From Schistocerca nitens (taxonomy: Eukaryota; Arthropoda; Insecta; Orthoptera; Acrididae): DNA of 64,000 nucleotides. A model generated the notes under the pieces. The model was not told where the DNA came from. It saw nothing but the letters and a program-made list of their open reading frames with translations, and did no database searches. The stretch covers positions 358,899,234 through 358,963,233 of the forward strand of contig NC_064622.1 of assembly GCF_023898315.1 (NCBI RefSeq). The letters are read 5' to 3'. Made by a program: the position numbers and the translations under genes. Below, piece by piece: positions 21,940-34,329 of the stretch; the first letter of the stretch is position 1, and every line of letters begins with the position of its first letter.

Positions 21940-23346
21940 CACTACTGGCCATTAAAATTGCTACACCAAGAAGAAATGCAGATGATAAATGGATATTCAT
22001 TAGACAAATACATTATACTAGAACTGACATGTGATTACATTTTCATTCAATTTGGGTGCATAGATCCTGAGAAATCAGTATCCAGAACTACCACCTTTGG
22101 CTTTAATAACGGCCTTGATGCGCCTGGTCATTGAATCAAACAGAGCTTGGATGGTGTGTACAGGTACAGCTGCCCATGCAGCTTCAACACGATACCACAG
22201 TTCATCAAGAGTACTGACTGGCGTATTGTGATGAGCCAGTTGCTCAGCCACCATTGACCAGACGTTTTCAATTGGTGAGAGATCTGGAGAATGTGCTGGC
22301 CAGGGCAGCAGTCGAACATTTTCTGTATCCAACAAGGCCCGTACAGGACCTGCAACTTGCGGTCGTGCATTATTCTGCTGAAATGTAGGGTTTCGCAGGG
22401 ATCGAATGAAGGGTAGAGCCACGGGTCGTAACACATCTGAAATGTAACGTCCACTGTTCAAAGTGCCGTCAATGCGAACAAAAGGTGACCGAGATGTGTA
22501 ACCAATGGCACCCCGTACCATCACGCCGAGTCATACGCCAGTATGGCGATGACGAATGCACGCTTTCAATGCGCATTCACCGCGATGTCGCCAAACATGG
22601 ATGCGACCATCATGATGCTGTAAACAGAACCTGGATTCATCTGAAAAAATGACGTTTTGCCATTCGTGCACCCAGGTTCGTCGTTGAGTGCACCATCGCA
22701 GGCGCTCCTGTCTGTGATGCAGCGTCAAGGGTAACCGCAGTCATGGCCTCCGAGCTGATAGTCCATGCTGCTGCCAACGTCGTCGAACTGTTCGTGCAGA
22801 TGGTTGTTGTCTTGCAAACGTCCCCATCTGTTGACTCAGGGATCGAGACGTGGCTCCACTATCCGTTACAGCCATGCAGATAAGATGCCTATCATCTCGA
22901 CTGCTAGAGGTACGAGGCCGTTGGTATCCAGCACGGCGTTCCGTATTACCCTCCTGAACCCACCGATTCCATATTCTGCTAACAGTCATTGGATCTCGAC
23001 CAACGCGAGCAGCAGTGTAGCGATACGATAAACCGCAATCGCGATAGGCTACAATCCGACCTTTATCAAAGTCGTAAACGTGATGGTACGCATTTCTCCT
23101 CCTTACACGAGACATCACAACAACGTTTCACCAGGCAACGCCGGTCAACTGCTGTTTATGTACGAGAAATCGGTTGGAAACTTTCCTCATGTCAGCACGT
23201 TGTAGGTGTCACCACCGGCGCCAACCTTGCGTGAATGCTTTGAAAAGCTAATCATTTGCATATTACAGCATCTTCTTACTGTCGGTTAAATTTCGTGTCT
23301 GTAGCACGTCATCTTCGTGGTGTAGCGATTTTAATGGCCAGTAGTG
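21940..23346 (-). mobile_element. Tc1-like DNA transposon, second family
   Basis: The inverted termini are CACTACTGGCCATTAAAATT at the left and, in reverse complement, CACTACTGGCCATTAAAATC at the right. TA precedes the left end; the matching bases on the right are AA, so one copy of the target has mutated. 1407 bp. It lies inside a LINE reverse transcriptase. Its termini differ from the family at 1329 and 14814. Confidence 0.9.
22075..23115 (-). pseudogene. Tc1-like transposase, one frame with two TGA stops
   Basis: A single reading frame of about 347 codons from ATG 23115 (MSRVRRRNAYHH...) to the stop at 22075. The N-terminal half holds paired helix-turn-helix-like DNA-binding motifs (DFDKGRIVAY, TVSRIWNRWVQEG). 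The catalytic half has VIFSDESRF and SPDLSPIENVW. Two in-frame TGA codons, near 22738 and 22528, interrupt it; both lie where CGA (Arg) is likely, so they look like C-to-T decay. The second catalytic Asp is Asn (QQNNARP). The spacing from that position to the Glu is the classic 34. Inactive. Confidence 0.88.
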
Positions 23347-24261
23347 AAATTTCTGGAGTACCCCGAGGAAGTTTGATAGGAGCGTTATTATTTACAACAC
23401 ATGTAAGTGACGTAGTAGAAAGCGTTGGAAGCTCTTTAAGACTGTTCGTAGATGATGCGATTATCTATAAGAAAGTGGCAACACCAGAAGACAGTATCGA
23501 TTTGAAAAGTGACCTGCAGAGAATTGATGAATGTGGCAGGCTCTGGAAATTCACTCTGCATAACACATTGTGCATATATAGGAAAAGGAATCCACTTCTC
23601 TACAACTACAGTGTGAACGTCAAATTGCTGGAAACAATGTCTACCGTAAAATTTCCAGGAGTAACTACCCAGTACGACCACATAAAACAAATAGCAGAAA
23701 AATCAGATGCCAGACTAAGATTCGCAGGAAGAATCTTCGGGAAATTAACTCATCCACGAAAGATGTAGCTTTAAAGACGCTTATTCGAGCGATTCTTGAG
23801 TACTCTTCATAAATCTAGGAACCTTACAGATAGGACTGATAGATGAGATAAAGAAGATCTAATGAAGAACGGTATGTTCCGTCACAGGGTCGTTTACTCT
23901 GTGCGAGAGTGTTACAGAGATGCTCACCAAATTCCAGTGTCAGGCGCTATAAGGGAGGCATCGGGCATCATGGAAAAGTTTACCACTGACATTTCGAGAG
24001 AGTACTATACGTGAAGTATCGGACAACATATTATTTTTTCCCACATACATCTCACGAAATGACTTCGACTAGAAAGTTCAAGGAATTAGAGCTAACACTG
24101 AGGCTTACCTACACCTATTCTTCACACGCGCCATTCACTACTGGAACAGGGATAGGGGCCTCAGTTAGCTGTACCTGAAGCATCCCTCCCACTACTATGT
24201 ACTGACGTAGATGTAGAATTTTCACTTGAAAACATTTTCTCAATCTGTCACTTACTTTATT

Positions 24262-26998
24262 TCCATTGGTTGTTCTTGTTGTGGCCTTCAGTCTGAAGAG
24301 GTTTGTTGCAGCTCTCCGTGCTACTCTATCCTGTGAAAGCCTCTTCATCTCCGAATAATTACTGCAACTTACATCCTTCTGGATCCGCTTGCTGTATTCA
24401 TCTCTTGGTCTCCAACTACGATTTTTACCTGCAAATTTCTCTCCAATGCTAAGTTGGTGATCCCTTGACGTCTAGAATATGTTCTATCAATCGATCCCTT
24501 CTGTTGCTCAAGTTGTGCCCCAAATTTCTTCTGTCCAGTACCTCATCATTAGTTTCGTGATATATCCATATAAACATCAACATTCTTCTGTAGCACCACA
24601 TTTCGAAAGTTTTTATTCTCATTTTATCTAAACTGTTTATAGTCCATGTTTCACTTCCATACATGGCTACACTCCAGACAAATACATTCAGAAGAGACTT
24701 CCTACATTTTAAATCTATATTTGAAGTTAACAAATTCCTCTTCTTCAGAAAGGCTTTTCTTGTCATTGTCAGCCTATATTTTATCTCCTCTCTATTCGGC
24801 CATCATCAGTTATTTTGCTGCTACGTTAAGTGTTTCCTTTGCATCGCTTGATTTAAAACGACTACATTCCATTATCCTTGATTTGCTCTTGTTGATTTTC
24901 ATCTTACATCCTCCTTTTAATTGTGCATTCCATTCAACTGCTCTTCCAAATCCTTTGCTGTCTCTGAGAGAATTACAATGTCGTTGGCAAACTTCAAAGT
25001 TTTTGTTTCTTTTCGCTGAACTTTAATTCCTGCTCTAAATTCTTCTTTAGTTTCCCTTACTGCATGTTCAGTGTACATATTGAGTAACATTGGGGACAGG
25101 CTACAACCCTGTCTCACTCTCTTCTCAACCACTGTTTTCGTTTCATGTCCCTCGACTCCTATTGCACATGCCCCAAACGTCTTTCCTTAACTTATATTCT
25201 AAGATAAATCGTAAGGTCAGTATTGCCTTGCATGTTCCTACACTTCTCAGAACCAAAACTGATCTTCCCTGAGGTCGGCTTCTATTCGTGCTAGTATTTT
25301 GCAACCTATACTTATTAAAATGATGGTTCCGTAATTTTCATACCTGCAAATTTTCCTTGGAATTATTACATTAGTCTTGAAGTTTGAGAATATTTCGCCT
25401 GTCTCATACATCTTACACACCAGATGGAAGAGTTTTGTCCTGGCTGGCTCTCCTAAGGCCATCAGTAGTTCTGACGGAGTATTATCTACTCCTGAAGCCT
25501 TTTTTCGACTTAGATGTTTCACAGCCCTGTCAGATTCTTCTTGCAGTATTGTATCTTCCATCGTATCTTCGTTTACGTTCACTTCTCTTTCTATAAAACT
25601 GCTGTCAAGTATATCTTCCTTCTATTGACCCTCTTTTGGACGGTTTCCCATCCGAGCTTTTGATACTCATACAGCTGCTTCTTTTTCCTCCAAAGGCCCC
25701 TTTAATTTTCCTGGAGGCGGTATCTGCCTTTGTCCTACTGAAATATCCTTCTAAATCCTTACATTTGTCCTCTAGTTCTTTCTGCATAGCCATTTTGCTC
25801 TTCTTGTCAGTCTGACTTTTTAAACATCTGTGTTCCCTTTCGCCTGCTTCATTTGCTGCATGTTTACATTTTCTCCTTTCGTCAATTAAATTCAATATCT
25901 CTAGTGTTATCCAAGGACTTATACTTAGCCTTGTCTTTCTACCTATTTCATCCTCTGCTACCTTCACTATTTCACATCTTAAAGCCACTCATTCGTCTCT
26001 TGCTTTATTCCTTTACCCTGTACTAGTCAACAATTGCCTAATGCTCCCTGTTAAACCCTAAACAACTTCTGGTTCTTTCAAATTATTCAGGTCCCACTTT
26101 TTTAATTTCCTACCTTTTTCCAATTCCTTCAGTTTTAATCCACAGTTCATCACCAGTAAAATGTGGTCAGAGACCACAACTGCCCCCTGGAAATTGTTTA
26201 CAGTTTAAAATCTGGTTCCTAAATCTCTGTCTTACCATTATAAAATCAATGTGAAACTTTCTGGTAGCTCCATATCTCTTCCATGTATACAACCTTCTTT
26301 TATGATGCTTAAACCAAATGTTAGCGATGATTAAATTATGCTTTGTGCAAAACTCTACCAGGTGGCTTCCTCTTTCGTTCCTTTTCCCCCAGTCCATATT
26401 CACCTACTATTTTTCCTTCTTTTCTTTTTCCTGCTTTAGAATACCACTCCCCCATCACTATTAAATTTTCGTCAACGTTAACTATCGGAATAATTTGTTT
26501 TATACCACTATACACACACTTCTTCATCTCTACATCATCTGCTGAGATAGTTGGTATATAAACTTACACTACTGTGGTGGCGGTGTGGGGGGGGGGGGGT
26601 TGGTTCATGTATATCTTGCCTACAATAATGTGTCCACTATGTTGTTCATAGTAGCTAGTCCGCATTCCTATTTTCTTATTCATTATTAAACACACTCCTG
26701 CATTACCTGTCTCTGATTTGGAATTTATAACCCTGTATTCACCCGACCAGAGGAGGCTGCCACCAAACTTCACTAATTCACACCATGCCTAACTTCAACT
26801 TATCCATTTCTCTTTTTAAATTTTCTAACCTAGCTGCCCGACTAAGGGATCTAACATTCCGTGCTCCAAACTGTAGAATGCCAGTTTGGTTTCTCCTGAT
26901 GACGACATCCTCCTGAATAGATCCCGCCTGGAGACCTGAATGGGAGACTATTTTACTTCCAGAATATTGTACCCAACACGACATCATCATTATTTAAC
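24262..26998 (-). pseudogene. RTE-like LINE, long but degenerate
   Basis: Read on the minus strand, the 5' part begins in the endonuclease (FGARNVRSLSRAARLENLK near 26870) and continues through VDENLIVMGEWYSKAGK near 26460 and the region after it. Next come a linker (LISIGCKILARIEADLRE near 25300), the reverse transcriptase block GCSLSPMLLNMYTEH and its NDIVILSET remnant (25100-24970), and the C-terminal YGSETWTINSLDKMR and RRMLM blocks. The 3' end at about 24265 has a CAACAAGAACAACC tail. There are many frameshifts. It keeps more of the endonuclease than 46288-48816 but is more diverged. A G-run lies near 26586. Confidence 0.82.
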
Positions 26999-28095
26999 CA
27001 TACAGTAGAGCTGCGTGCCCTCAGGAAGAATTACCGCTGTAGTTTCTCCTTGCTTTCAGCCGTTCACAGTACCAGCACAATAAGGCCATTTTGGTTGACG
27101 TTATAAGGCTAGTTCACTCAATCATCCAAACTGTTGTCCCTGGAACCACTGAAAAGACTGCTGCCACTCTTCAGTGACTACACATTTCACTGGCCTCTCC
27201 ACAGATACTTCTCCGTTGTGGTTGCACCTACAACACTGCTATCTCTATCACTCAGGCAAGCATGCCACCCCAGCAAAGGCGAGGTCCATGGTTCTTGTGG
27301 GATGTATTTCCATGGGTACTGTGTCTAATAGTTTTATAGCTGCATATTTCACACTTTATGCACCAAATTTAGATTCATTGGGAGGTAATGCAGATCATTT
27401 CCCCTTCCACTATTCTACCTGTCAATATCTCTGTTATTCTGAATCTCAGTTGGCTTATTGATAGCAAATATCATGAGCGAATAGTTGTGATAAGGTATCA
27501 AGACTAGCAACATTAGCTGCAAATTTATAGTATGTGACAATTCGTGTATATTATAAGTGACTTAGCAGAAGTAAAAAGAAACATGCTGCCTGTTGACATT
27601 ACAAACAGATTTCCATTCTGTGCAATAAGAATTGCTTTAGCTACTTTCAAGTTTGGATGAATCCATCCAAAGACAAATAAGATTTATATTACATTGAGCA
27701 ATACAATAATTTCCTTTAATATATCATGGGATACAAAGACAATGCTACAGTTTAGAAGTGTACTAACAACAGCAATAATCGATGTGCATTGTTTAACAAG
27801 ATGTAGACAGCCAAAGGCATTCTCTCCTGAGAAAAGAAAACTTTATTCTCATTATTAGGAATAGTTCACCATATGAAATACTAAAAAAGTATTGCAGACG
27901 CTGTACTTAAATCGACAGAACCAATCATTATGGTTTTGAAGTAATACACTTCTTGCACGTGATGATACAAAGCAAGATTTTCCTTGCCTTTTTCTTATTT
28001 CAAACAAAGCAGAGCAAGCCATGACATCACTGTTTATTTTATTGAATAAAGAAGAAAGTAGAGGAAATATATCCTCAATTGTTTCTGTCAGTTTT
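26999..28095. other. No recognisable gene
   Basis: Moderately AT-rich. The open frames at 27134-27461 show no domain I know. No termini or repeats were recognised. Confidence 0.5.
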
Positions 28096-28310
28096 TGGTG
28101 TCATCAGTCTTTGAACTGGTTTGATGTAGGGTGCCTGGAATTCTTCACATGTCCCTACCTCTTCATCAAAGAGTAGTACTTAGATCCTCTACCATTTGTT
28201 GGATGTATTCCCATCTCTGTCATCCCCTACAATTTTTACCTTCTGCATCTCTCTCTAGTGCCACGGAAGCAATTCCCTAAACATAACTGTTTCCATTTTT
28301 GTCATACTTA
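28096..28310 (-). mobile_element. 3' fragment of a second RTE-like LINE family
   Basis: The plus strand reads TTGGTGTCATCAGTCTTTGA then CTGGTTTGATG..., parallel in layout to the 3' ends of the RTE-like copies at 46288 and 24262 but clearly a different family. It would encode the extreme C-terminus and tail on the minus strand. Short and heavily decayed. Confidence 0.5.
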
Positions 28311-28535
28311 GCTGAATCAGTTTGAAATGTTTAGCTTTCGCATAGGAAAGAACCGATCAGAGGACAATATTGTTCAAAACACATTGACAATGCATGGATG
28401 TATGAAAATTAAATGAAAGGAAGGACAAGTTGATGTGAAAGTAAATCACTATTATACACTAATGGGGAAAAATCACAACACCGAAATACAATTAATGCAG
28501 GATAATGAAATTTCGGGAATACATTTATTCAGTTA

Positions 28536-28860
28536 GCCAACGGCCTTGCCACAGTGGTAACACTGGTTCCCATCAGATCACCAAAGATAAGCACTACTGG
28601 GCTGGGCTAGCACTTGGATGGGCTACCATCCGGTCTGCAGAGCACTGTTGGCAACCAGGGTGCACTCAGCCCTTGTTAGGCAAACTGAGGAGCTACTTCA
28701 TTGAGAAGTAGCGGCTCTGGTCTCGGAAAATGACATACAGCCAGGAAAGCAGTGTGCTGACCACATGCCCCTCCATCTCTGCATCCAATGACGCCTTTGA
28801 GCTGAGGATGACATGGCGGCTGGTCAGAACCATTGGACCTGTTCGGGAGGAGTAAGTTAT
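28536..28860 (+). mobile_element. SINE with a 5S rRNA-derived head
   Basis: 28536-28655 follows 5S rRNA throughout: GCCAACGGCC at the start, ATCAGATCACCAAAGATAAG, then TGGGCTGGGCTAGCACTTGG and ATGGGCTACCATCCGG, finishing GTTGGCAA. 5S genes carry an internal RNA polymerase III promoter (A box, intermediate element, C box). The ~200-bp body that follows (GGTGCACTCAGCCC... CATGCCCCTCCATCTC...) is not 5S, so this is a SINE3-type element and not a 5S gene. Substitutions in the head argue against function as rRNA. Confidence 0.8.
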
Positions 28861-28935
28861 TTATCTAGATAATGTATTTAAGTGATTAACATTGTAAAAT
28901 CACAGGTTAATGTAAGTGTGGGATAAGCCATTGTA

Positions 28936-29290
28936 AATGTGAAATGCTGGTACATTAATTATACCAATTGCCAGATCGTTGAATTGCAAGCACGCAAATG
29001 TGCATGTGTTGTGTTGTACAAGTGCCAGATGACAGTTTGCTGGATGGAGTTCCATGTCTGTTGCACGGACTGTCGATGCTGTTTGTGGATATTGCTGGAG
29101 ATGTTATCTGATGATGTCCATCATGTTCTTGATTGGAGGCAGAGCTGGTGATCGTGCAGGTCAAGTCAACATGCTGACACTCTGTAGAACATGATTGAAG
29201 GCATACTTATAAAACTGTTGGAAGCTTACGAGTGTCATGCATAATGTATTGCATAGTAAATCGACCCTTGTGATCTTCATTTGTGTATTG
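28936..29290 (-). pseudogene. Tc1-like transposase C-terminal remnant
   Basis: In reverse complement, broken frames give a catalytic end resembling LQSVDML-WPARSP followed by an IKNMMDIIR stretch, where the family has the SPDLSPIEHVWD block. The region to about 28940 is where the family C-terminus would be. No inverted termini found. Confidence 0.55.
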
Positions 29291-32200
29291 AGTAACTTAT
29301 GAAAGCAATGTGTTATTTGGAAAATCGTTTCCCCTTAATTCTAATATAGGCACTTACATCCCTAGTGCAATATTTCCACATTTTCCACTCAGTATCCACT
29401 TTTCTGTAAGGAAGTAATAGCTACTTTATGATCAAGTCATAACTTACAAAATAGTAGCCTGTAGTAGTGAAACTTACAGCTAAAATAATTTAAGAAGATA
29501 TAAATGATTGACAATATTTTCGAAAATTTGATGGTTATGCACTGTACACTGTCTTTGGTATAAGCACTAGATAACTAGGGTCTCCTGGTAATTGTGTATA
29601 GGAAGGGGACATGGGAAATATGTGGAAAATAATGTGAAATGTGCATATGGGAAAGAAATAATAGGTAGGATGTAAGTGTTAGAAGATAAGTGGGATGCCA
29701 ATTTCACAAGGAAACAGTCCGTTGGAGCCATGTATCTGGGATGTCATGTATAGGGTAAGATTTGATTTCAAGGAAGGCTATATTTCAGAGATGAATTCAT
29801 GGTCTACGAAGAAAAGACGATAAGAATCGTGCTCGGAAAGGACATGTAGTGCTTGGAAATGGAGGAAAGATGGGACATGTTGACAGAGTCTGGCAGCAAG
29901 TCACGTTGCACTGTTGTCACAACATTAGGAATTAATAGAGTAGCAAGGGTGGTTACTTCAGATATCGGCTCATATAGCCAGCAATAGTATCCATGATCCT
30001 ACCACCAGTGGTACTTTCAGCAGCTACATGATCTGACAACTTCTTTCGCTGCATAAAAATCTGCTCCATTCTCAAAGGTAAAAACTACACAATGCAGTGT
30101 AGTACCACCAGGCAATGAAAACGTAGGACACAACACAGCCTCTCAAATTCTGACACAAATGGTGATGATATCCACTGTGATCTACTTTGAAACGTAGTCA
30201 GCCAATGAGGGTAGAAGTTACCATCAGGCAATGAAAACGTATGACACAACACAGCCTCTCAAATTGTGATACAAACTGTGATGATATCCACTGTGATCTA
30301 CTTGAAACGTGTAATATTGGAAGTACTCGTTACAGAAAGTTTTTATCAGAGAAAAAACAACAGTTTAACTTCTGTGGATAAACAGTAGTGTACTATTTCA
30401 ATATGAAGATTTTTTTAATACTTATTGATGACCGAATAAGCTAAATAAGTAATAGTTTTAATGAATTCAGCGGGGATATGTTGCATACTATGCATCTAAA
30501 GCAGCTTCACACCATTATTCAGTAGTATGATTCACAAAAATGGTTCTACAAAGGCATTACAGGTCATTTATTATAAAACTCCAGCCACTATGACACTGAT
30601 ACAAGGCCAGTCTTTCAACGATTTGCTGAAATTAATACACTATACCAACACAATATTTCAAAAAGGATTATATAAAATTTCAATGAATCTTTTTGAAACA
30701 CACTTTATTTTAATATTGTCACTTCTCCATTTAATGTACTTGCTGTGCCTACCTACCTGTCACACACGGACTTGATGGCTATGTTGTCATGTTCCACTAT
30801 CTAAGCAAAAACTAATGTTGAAGTAAATCTCAATTATTTATATTATTATTATTATTAGAAACTAATAATCACTGAACACACCATAAATCTAATAAGTTTA
30901 TTGTAAATTGTTATACTTGAAGAATTCGAACATCAGGAGATTTACAACATTTTTAGCTTAATGTTCATTCTTCATTGAGTACTGTCAGACTGTTGATATG
31001 AGCAAAATACAAGGAATTTTAGTTAAACCATTTTATAGTTCTATAGGCTGCAAGACTTTTTCGTGCAACAGAATTCAAATTCTTGAGTGGACAGAATAGA
31101 TTTTCCCCATGCAGCAATTACATTATAAAGGCTAATTCACATTGGCTGTCATGTCTCATTATGTCAAAATATTCCATAATGCATTTAAAATGGTTGCTTT
31201 AACAAAGGCCGTGTCGACATCTGCTAACATCGGAAGTTAACATGTTTTCGCCATGCTTTATTGACATAGAAGTGAATTTTGTGCTTTTGTTTCTTCTTAA
31301 TCTTTATTTTTATTACTGTGCTTTGTTTTTGTGGCAAATCGGAAATGTTCCACGATTTGAATACTTTTTGCATTGAGTGTTCTTCCAAAAGGGAGCTCAG
31401 ATACCTAACAACCTAAAATTATTTAGCTTTTACAATAACAGAACAGAGCTGATGCCCACAGTTACATAAATAAGAACATACGTTGATGAAGCAGTTTTCA
31501 GTGTATAACGCTTTAAATGAGAACTTCAGCTGTAATGAAGAAGAAAATTACCGTTGTTTATGACAGAAATAGTTAAATAAGGGAAAAACATAATGGGTAA
31601 GGTGTGCTCTGTCTATTCCCTTAGAACTATTGTTTGATGTATTTGTGTGTATATATTTTCGCTAGCATATAAATGTCGATTTTTTGAAACGTTGTTTCAT
31701 TTCTCAGAACTTTACTTCAAGTAACAGATCAGGGACATACGTTCGAAAGTTTGCTTTGGCCGTTAATAAACTTTATAGTTCCTCAATCCCAATAGTCTAC
31801 TCCAACTTTTTGTATCATAGATAGCGTCTCATAACATCGCTTTCACCATCTGATACAGTACTAAGCAAACTGACATGTAATGGAAAGTGCGAATACACCT
31901 TGATGTGATGATGCCATAATGTGATGACATCCAGTGTAAATTGGCATCAACCTGTTGCAATGTTAGTGTGTAACTTGTAAACTATGTTTAGTGTACAGCA
32001 CTATCGGTAGTTCACCTCCAGTGTGACATTTTTCTGTTTTCATGTGGTGGTAGAATACTACTGACCTGATGTAGCTGGGAAGTTCCACAGTAGTCAGTTC
32101 ACTCACTGGAGCATAGAGCTGAGTGCGGTGATAAAGTAATTAATCGTCAGTGGGTGTACAAGAACGTCATGGAATGAGACAGGCAATGCATTTGCGTGTT

Positions 32201-33190
32201 TATTTAAAGCAGTTAGTGCAAGAAGTGATTTATATTTGTGAATGCCTGCCATGTCATATTGACCATTCCATATGCATTGAACTGGGACCTGAACTGCAAG
32301 GATTAATCTTGCAAGTGTTGTCTTGAGCATTCTATAGTGACCACAGAAATGTTATCGTAATATCTGAAACTGAAGTGACTGATTATCACAATAGGCAGAA
32401 TATAATTATACTCGAGAAAAATTGGTCGCTAGAATTGTGTAAGATGGCTATAAAAGAGATTCTAATGTGTTTAAAATATTAGTGTATGAGAACTACAGTC
32501 AACTAAAGTAATATTTCAGAATCGAAATTGTACACTGGTAGAAATGAGTTACTTTGAACTGCAGAGTAGCAGCCAACCCTCTGCAATTGAATTGTAGCTT
32601 TGTACCTGAACGTTATAGTATTTCCAGCATCGATAGTGCCACAGATGAGTAAGCAGCTCGCCATGAAAATATAGGTAGGTGACTGAGGACATTGTCAAGA
32701 AGTATTCCCACATCTAACTGTGCAATATAGAGTGAGAACATCATTACTTTTGCAAATATAACGTTATTTATATCGGAGCTGCCTGCTTATACCCATTGTT
32801 AAAATCTCTAAGAATACAATGTGAGTCTATTTGCCACCTTGGACGTTACTGGTGCTCTGTTTAGCAGTACATCTAACTTTTTACCACTATTTTGAGTACA
32901 CTGATGTCCTAACAGCAACTGTTTCTTAACAGTTGTAACAAAGAGGTAATTTGTTTTTGCTTGGACAATTTTCAGCTTTGATCTGCTTGCAGTTTTACAT
33001 GTCTATAGGCAAGGATGAACACACTCTGCTCTCAAGATACCCAGGCTAAAGAACGAGGAAAAAATGGAATAATGACTTGAAAATGAAGTTTTTACATAAC
33101 ATAATATGTTGTATAATACAATATTTATATGATATAATATATGCATAAGTTTTTATGTAACATTATACTAATGTCATTACTGCAGGAGAG
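29291..33190. other. No recognisable gene apart from a short direct repeat
   Basis: AT-rich DNA with a (TTA)n run near 30840 and the direct repeat at 30108-30310. I found no transposase, reverse transcriptase or exon with splice support. It lies just beyond the 3' end of the DUF4430 gene. Confidence 0.45.
30108..30310 (+). repeat. Direct duplication of an ~88-bp segment
   Basis: 30108-30195 and 30223-30310 share CAGGCAATGAAAACGTA, then GACACAACACAGCCTCTCAA and GTGATGATATCCACTGTGAT, with about 28 bp between them. A few substitutions separate the copies. Confidence 0.85.
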
Positions 33191-33193
33191 GCA

Positions 33194-33199
33194 TTTATT
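33194..33199 (-). other. Poly(A) signal of the DUF4430 gene
   Basis: AATAAA on the minus strand, about 49 nt after the stop codon at 33248. This gives a short 3' UTR and a probable transcript end near 33175. Confidence 0.65.
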
Positions 33200-33247
33200 G
33201 GGATTGTCTGGATACAACATTTCATTTCATAGCCATTCTGTGGAAAG

Positions 33248-33309
33248 TTACAGATTTCTGAGCCAGAACAAATAGTTGTCCCCTTCATCAACATACAAGC
33301 TGTCCACAC
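33248..33309 (-). CDS. Last coding exon of a DUF4430 / transcobalamin-like gene
   Basis: A pyrimidine tract and TTCTAG acceptor precede base 33309. The exon begins with two bases that complete the Gly codon left by exon 41118-41272, then encodes VDSLYVDEGDNYLFWLRNL and a TAA at 33248. From memory, the DUF4430 domain of insect CG3556-like proteins ends in the same way (…VDDLLV…GDHYLFWYKK-like). Phase, splice site, stop and AATAAA all agree. The 62-bp exon is far below normal ORF-length cutoffs and is separated from the previous exon by a 7.8 kb intron. Confidence 0.86.
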
Positions 33310-34329
33310 CTAGAAAAGAAAAAAATCAACATGTTAGATTCTATGATTCGATTTTGCAAGACTTATTTATTGCATACAAACTGAACAAGTTTTCATCTGA
33401 TATAACATTTCCCTTGGGCATGTCTTTGATTTTTCATACTCTTCCACATCATGTGATTTTAACATACTGGAGGTACTTCTGTAGAGAATCACAATTTTCT
33501 GTTCGTTTTATGAAACAAATAAGTAACACAACTGTAATAACTGTAAATGGTGCTATTAAATATACATGAATGGCACGTTTTTCACAACATAGTAAAGGAT
33601 CAGATTAACCTATCAAATGACATGTTATCATTTCATTTCAGGGCATTCATCACATTGAGTTTCATTTCAGAAGTGAACGGAAGGAGGGAATAGAGATCGT
33701 AGAACTGTTACACTGGTGTCATGGCAGTAGTAGCGGATGCGGCTGGGGAAAATACGAAGAACACAGTTTGGCGATAATGTGTACATTTTCCACTCAATTC
33801 CTGTACGAACAGTGAGAAATCACTACAGTCTCCCCAGTGATAATCTCTGGCTTTCAGTGCATAAAACCATTAGATTGGGAGTTAGTGGTGTTTTCCTATT
33901 AGGAATTAAAACATATTCATATCAAATAGCAAGTCTGTTTGCTTATGAGTCTCTTCTGTGTCTTGTTTATGTGCTTGGTTTCAACTGACCATCTCGCTTC
34001 CCCACCAAAAAGAATAGAAATCGGATAGCTTTCCTTGCAAAACAGCAGAAATGTCAAAATATTAGCAAAAGCACATTTACCTAAAACATTGTTCAAGACC
34101 CAGAACTCAAGTTAAATGAACTGCTCAATGCAAGTGTTGCACTAACTATGAACATAACTGAGCTCAGGCTCCAGGGAAGCAGAGAGCGAAATAACAATCA
34201 TAATAAAACTAAATGAAATAACATTACTGTGAAATAAAAACGAAACAGTAATAAAAATAAAGACAATGCATTCGAAAGTACATATCTCTGTATATATGTG
34301 AAATCAGATTCTGCTGCTGGTTATATACA

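Larger units (their letters stand above)
21560..24215 (+). pseudogene. CR1/Jockey-like LINE remnant, split by a Tc1-like element
   Basis: The left part (about 21560-21939) reads, in broken frames, the reverse transcriptase stretch around a QHGF-type block, SCETQLA-type remnants and IDFRKAFD-type remnants. The right part (23347-24215) continues with SGVPRGSLIGALLF, LRLFVDDAIIYKK (VDD active site) and the following thumb region, and ends near GTAGATGTAGAA, a 3' end shared with other copies here. Removing 21940-23346 rejoins the two halves in the right order. Small frameshifts elsewhere show the LINE was old when hit. Confidence 0.75.

Noticed and set aside
28536-28655. Functional 5S rRNA gene
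   Set aside because: Several substitutions in conserved positions, a SINE body follows directly, and no T-run terminator at the expected end.
17826-31820. Shared 17-bp string TGATACAAAAAGTTGGA (17837 area) and its reverse complement near 31803
   Set aside because: A single 17-bp match between two 64-kb strands is not far from chance, and the flanks do not align.
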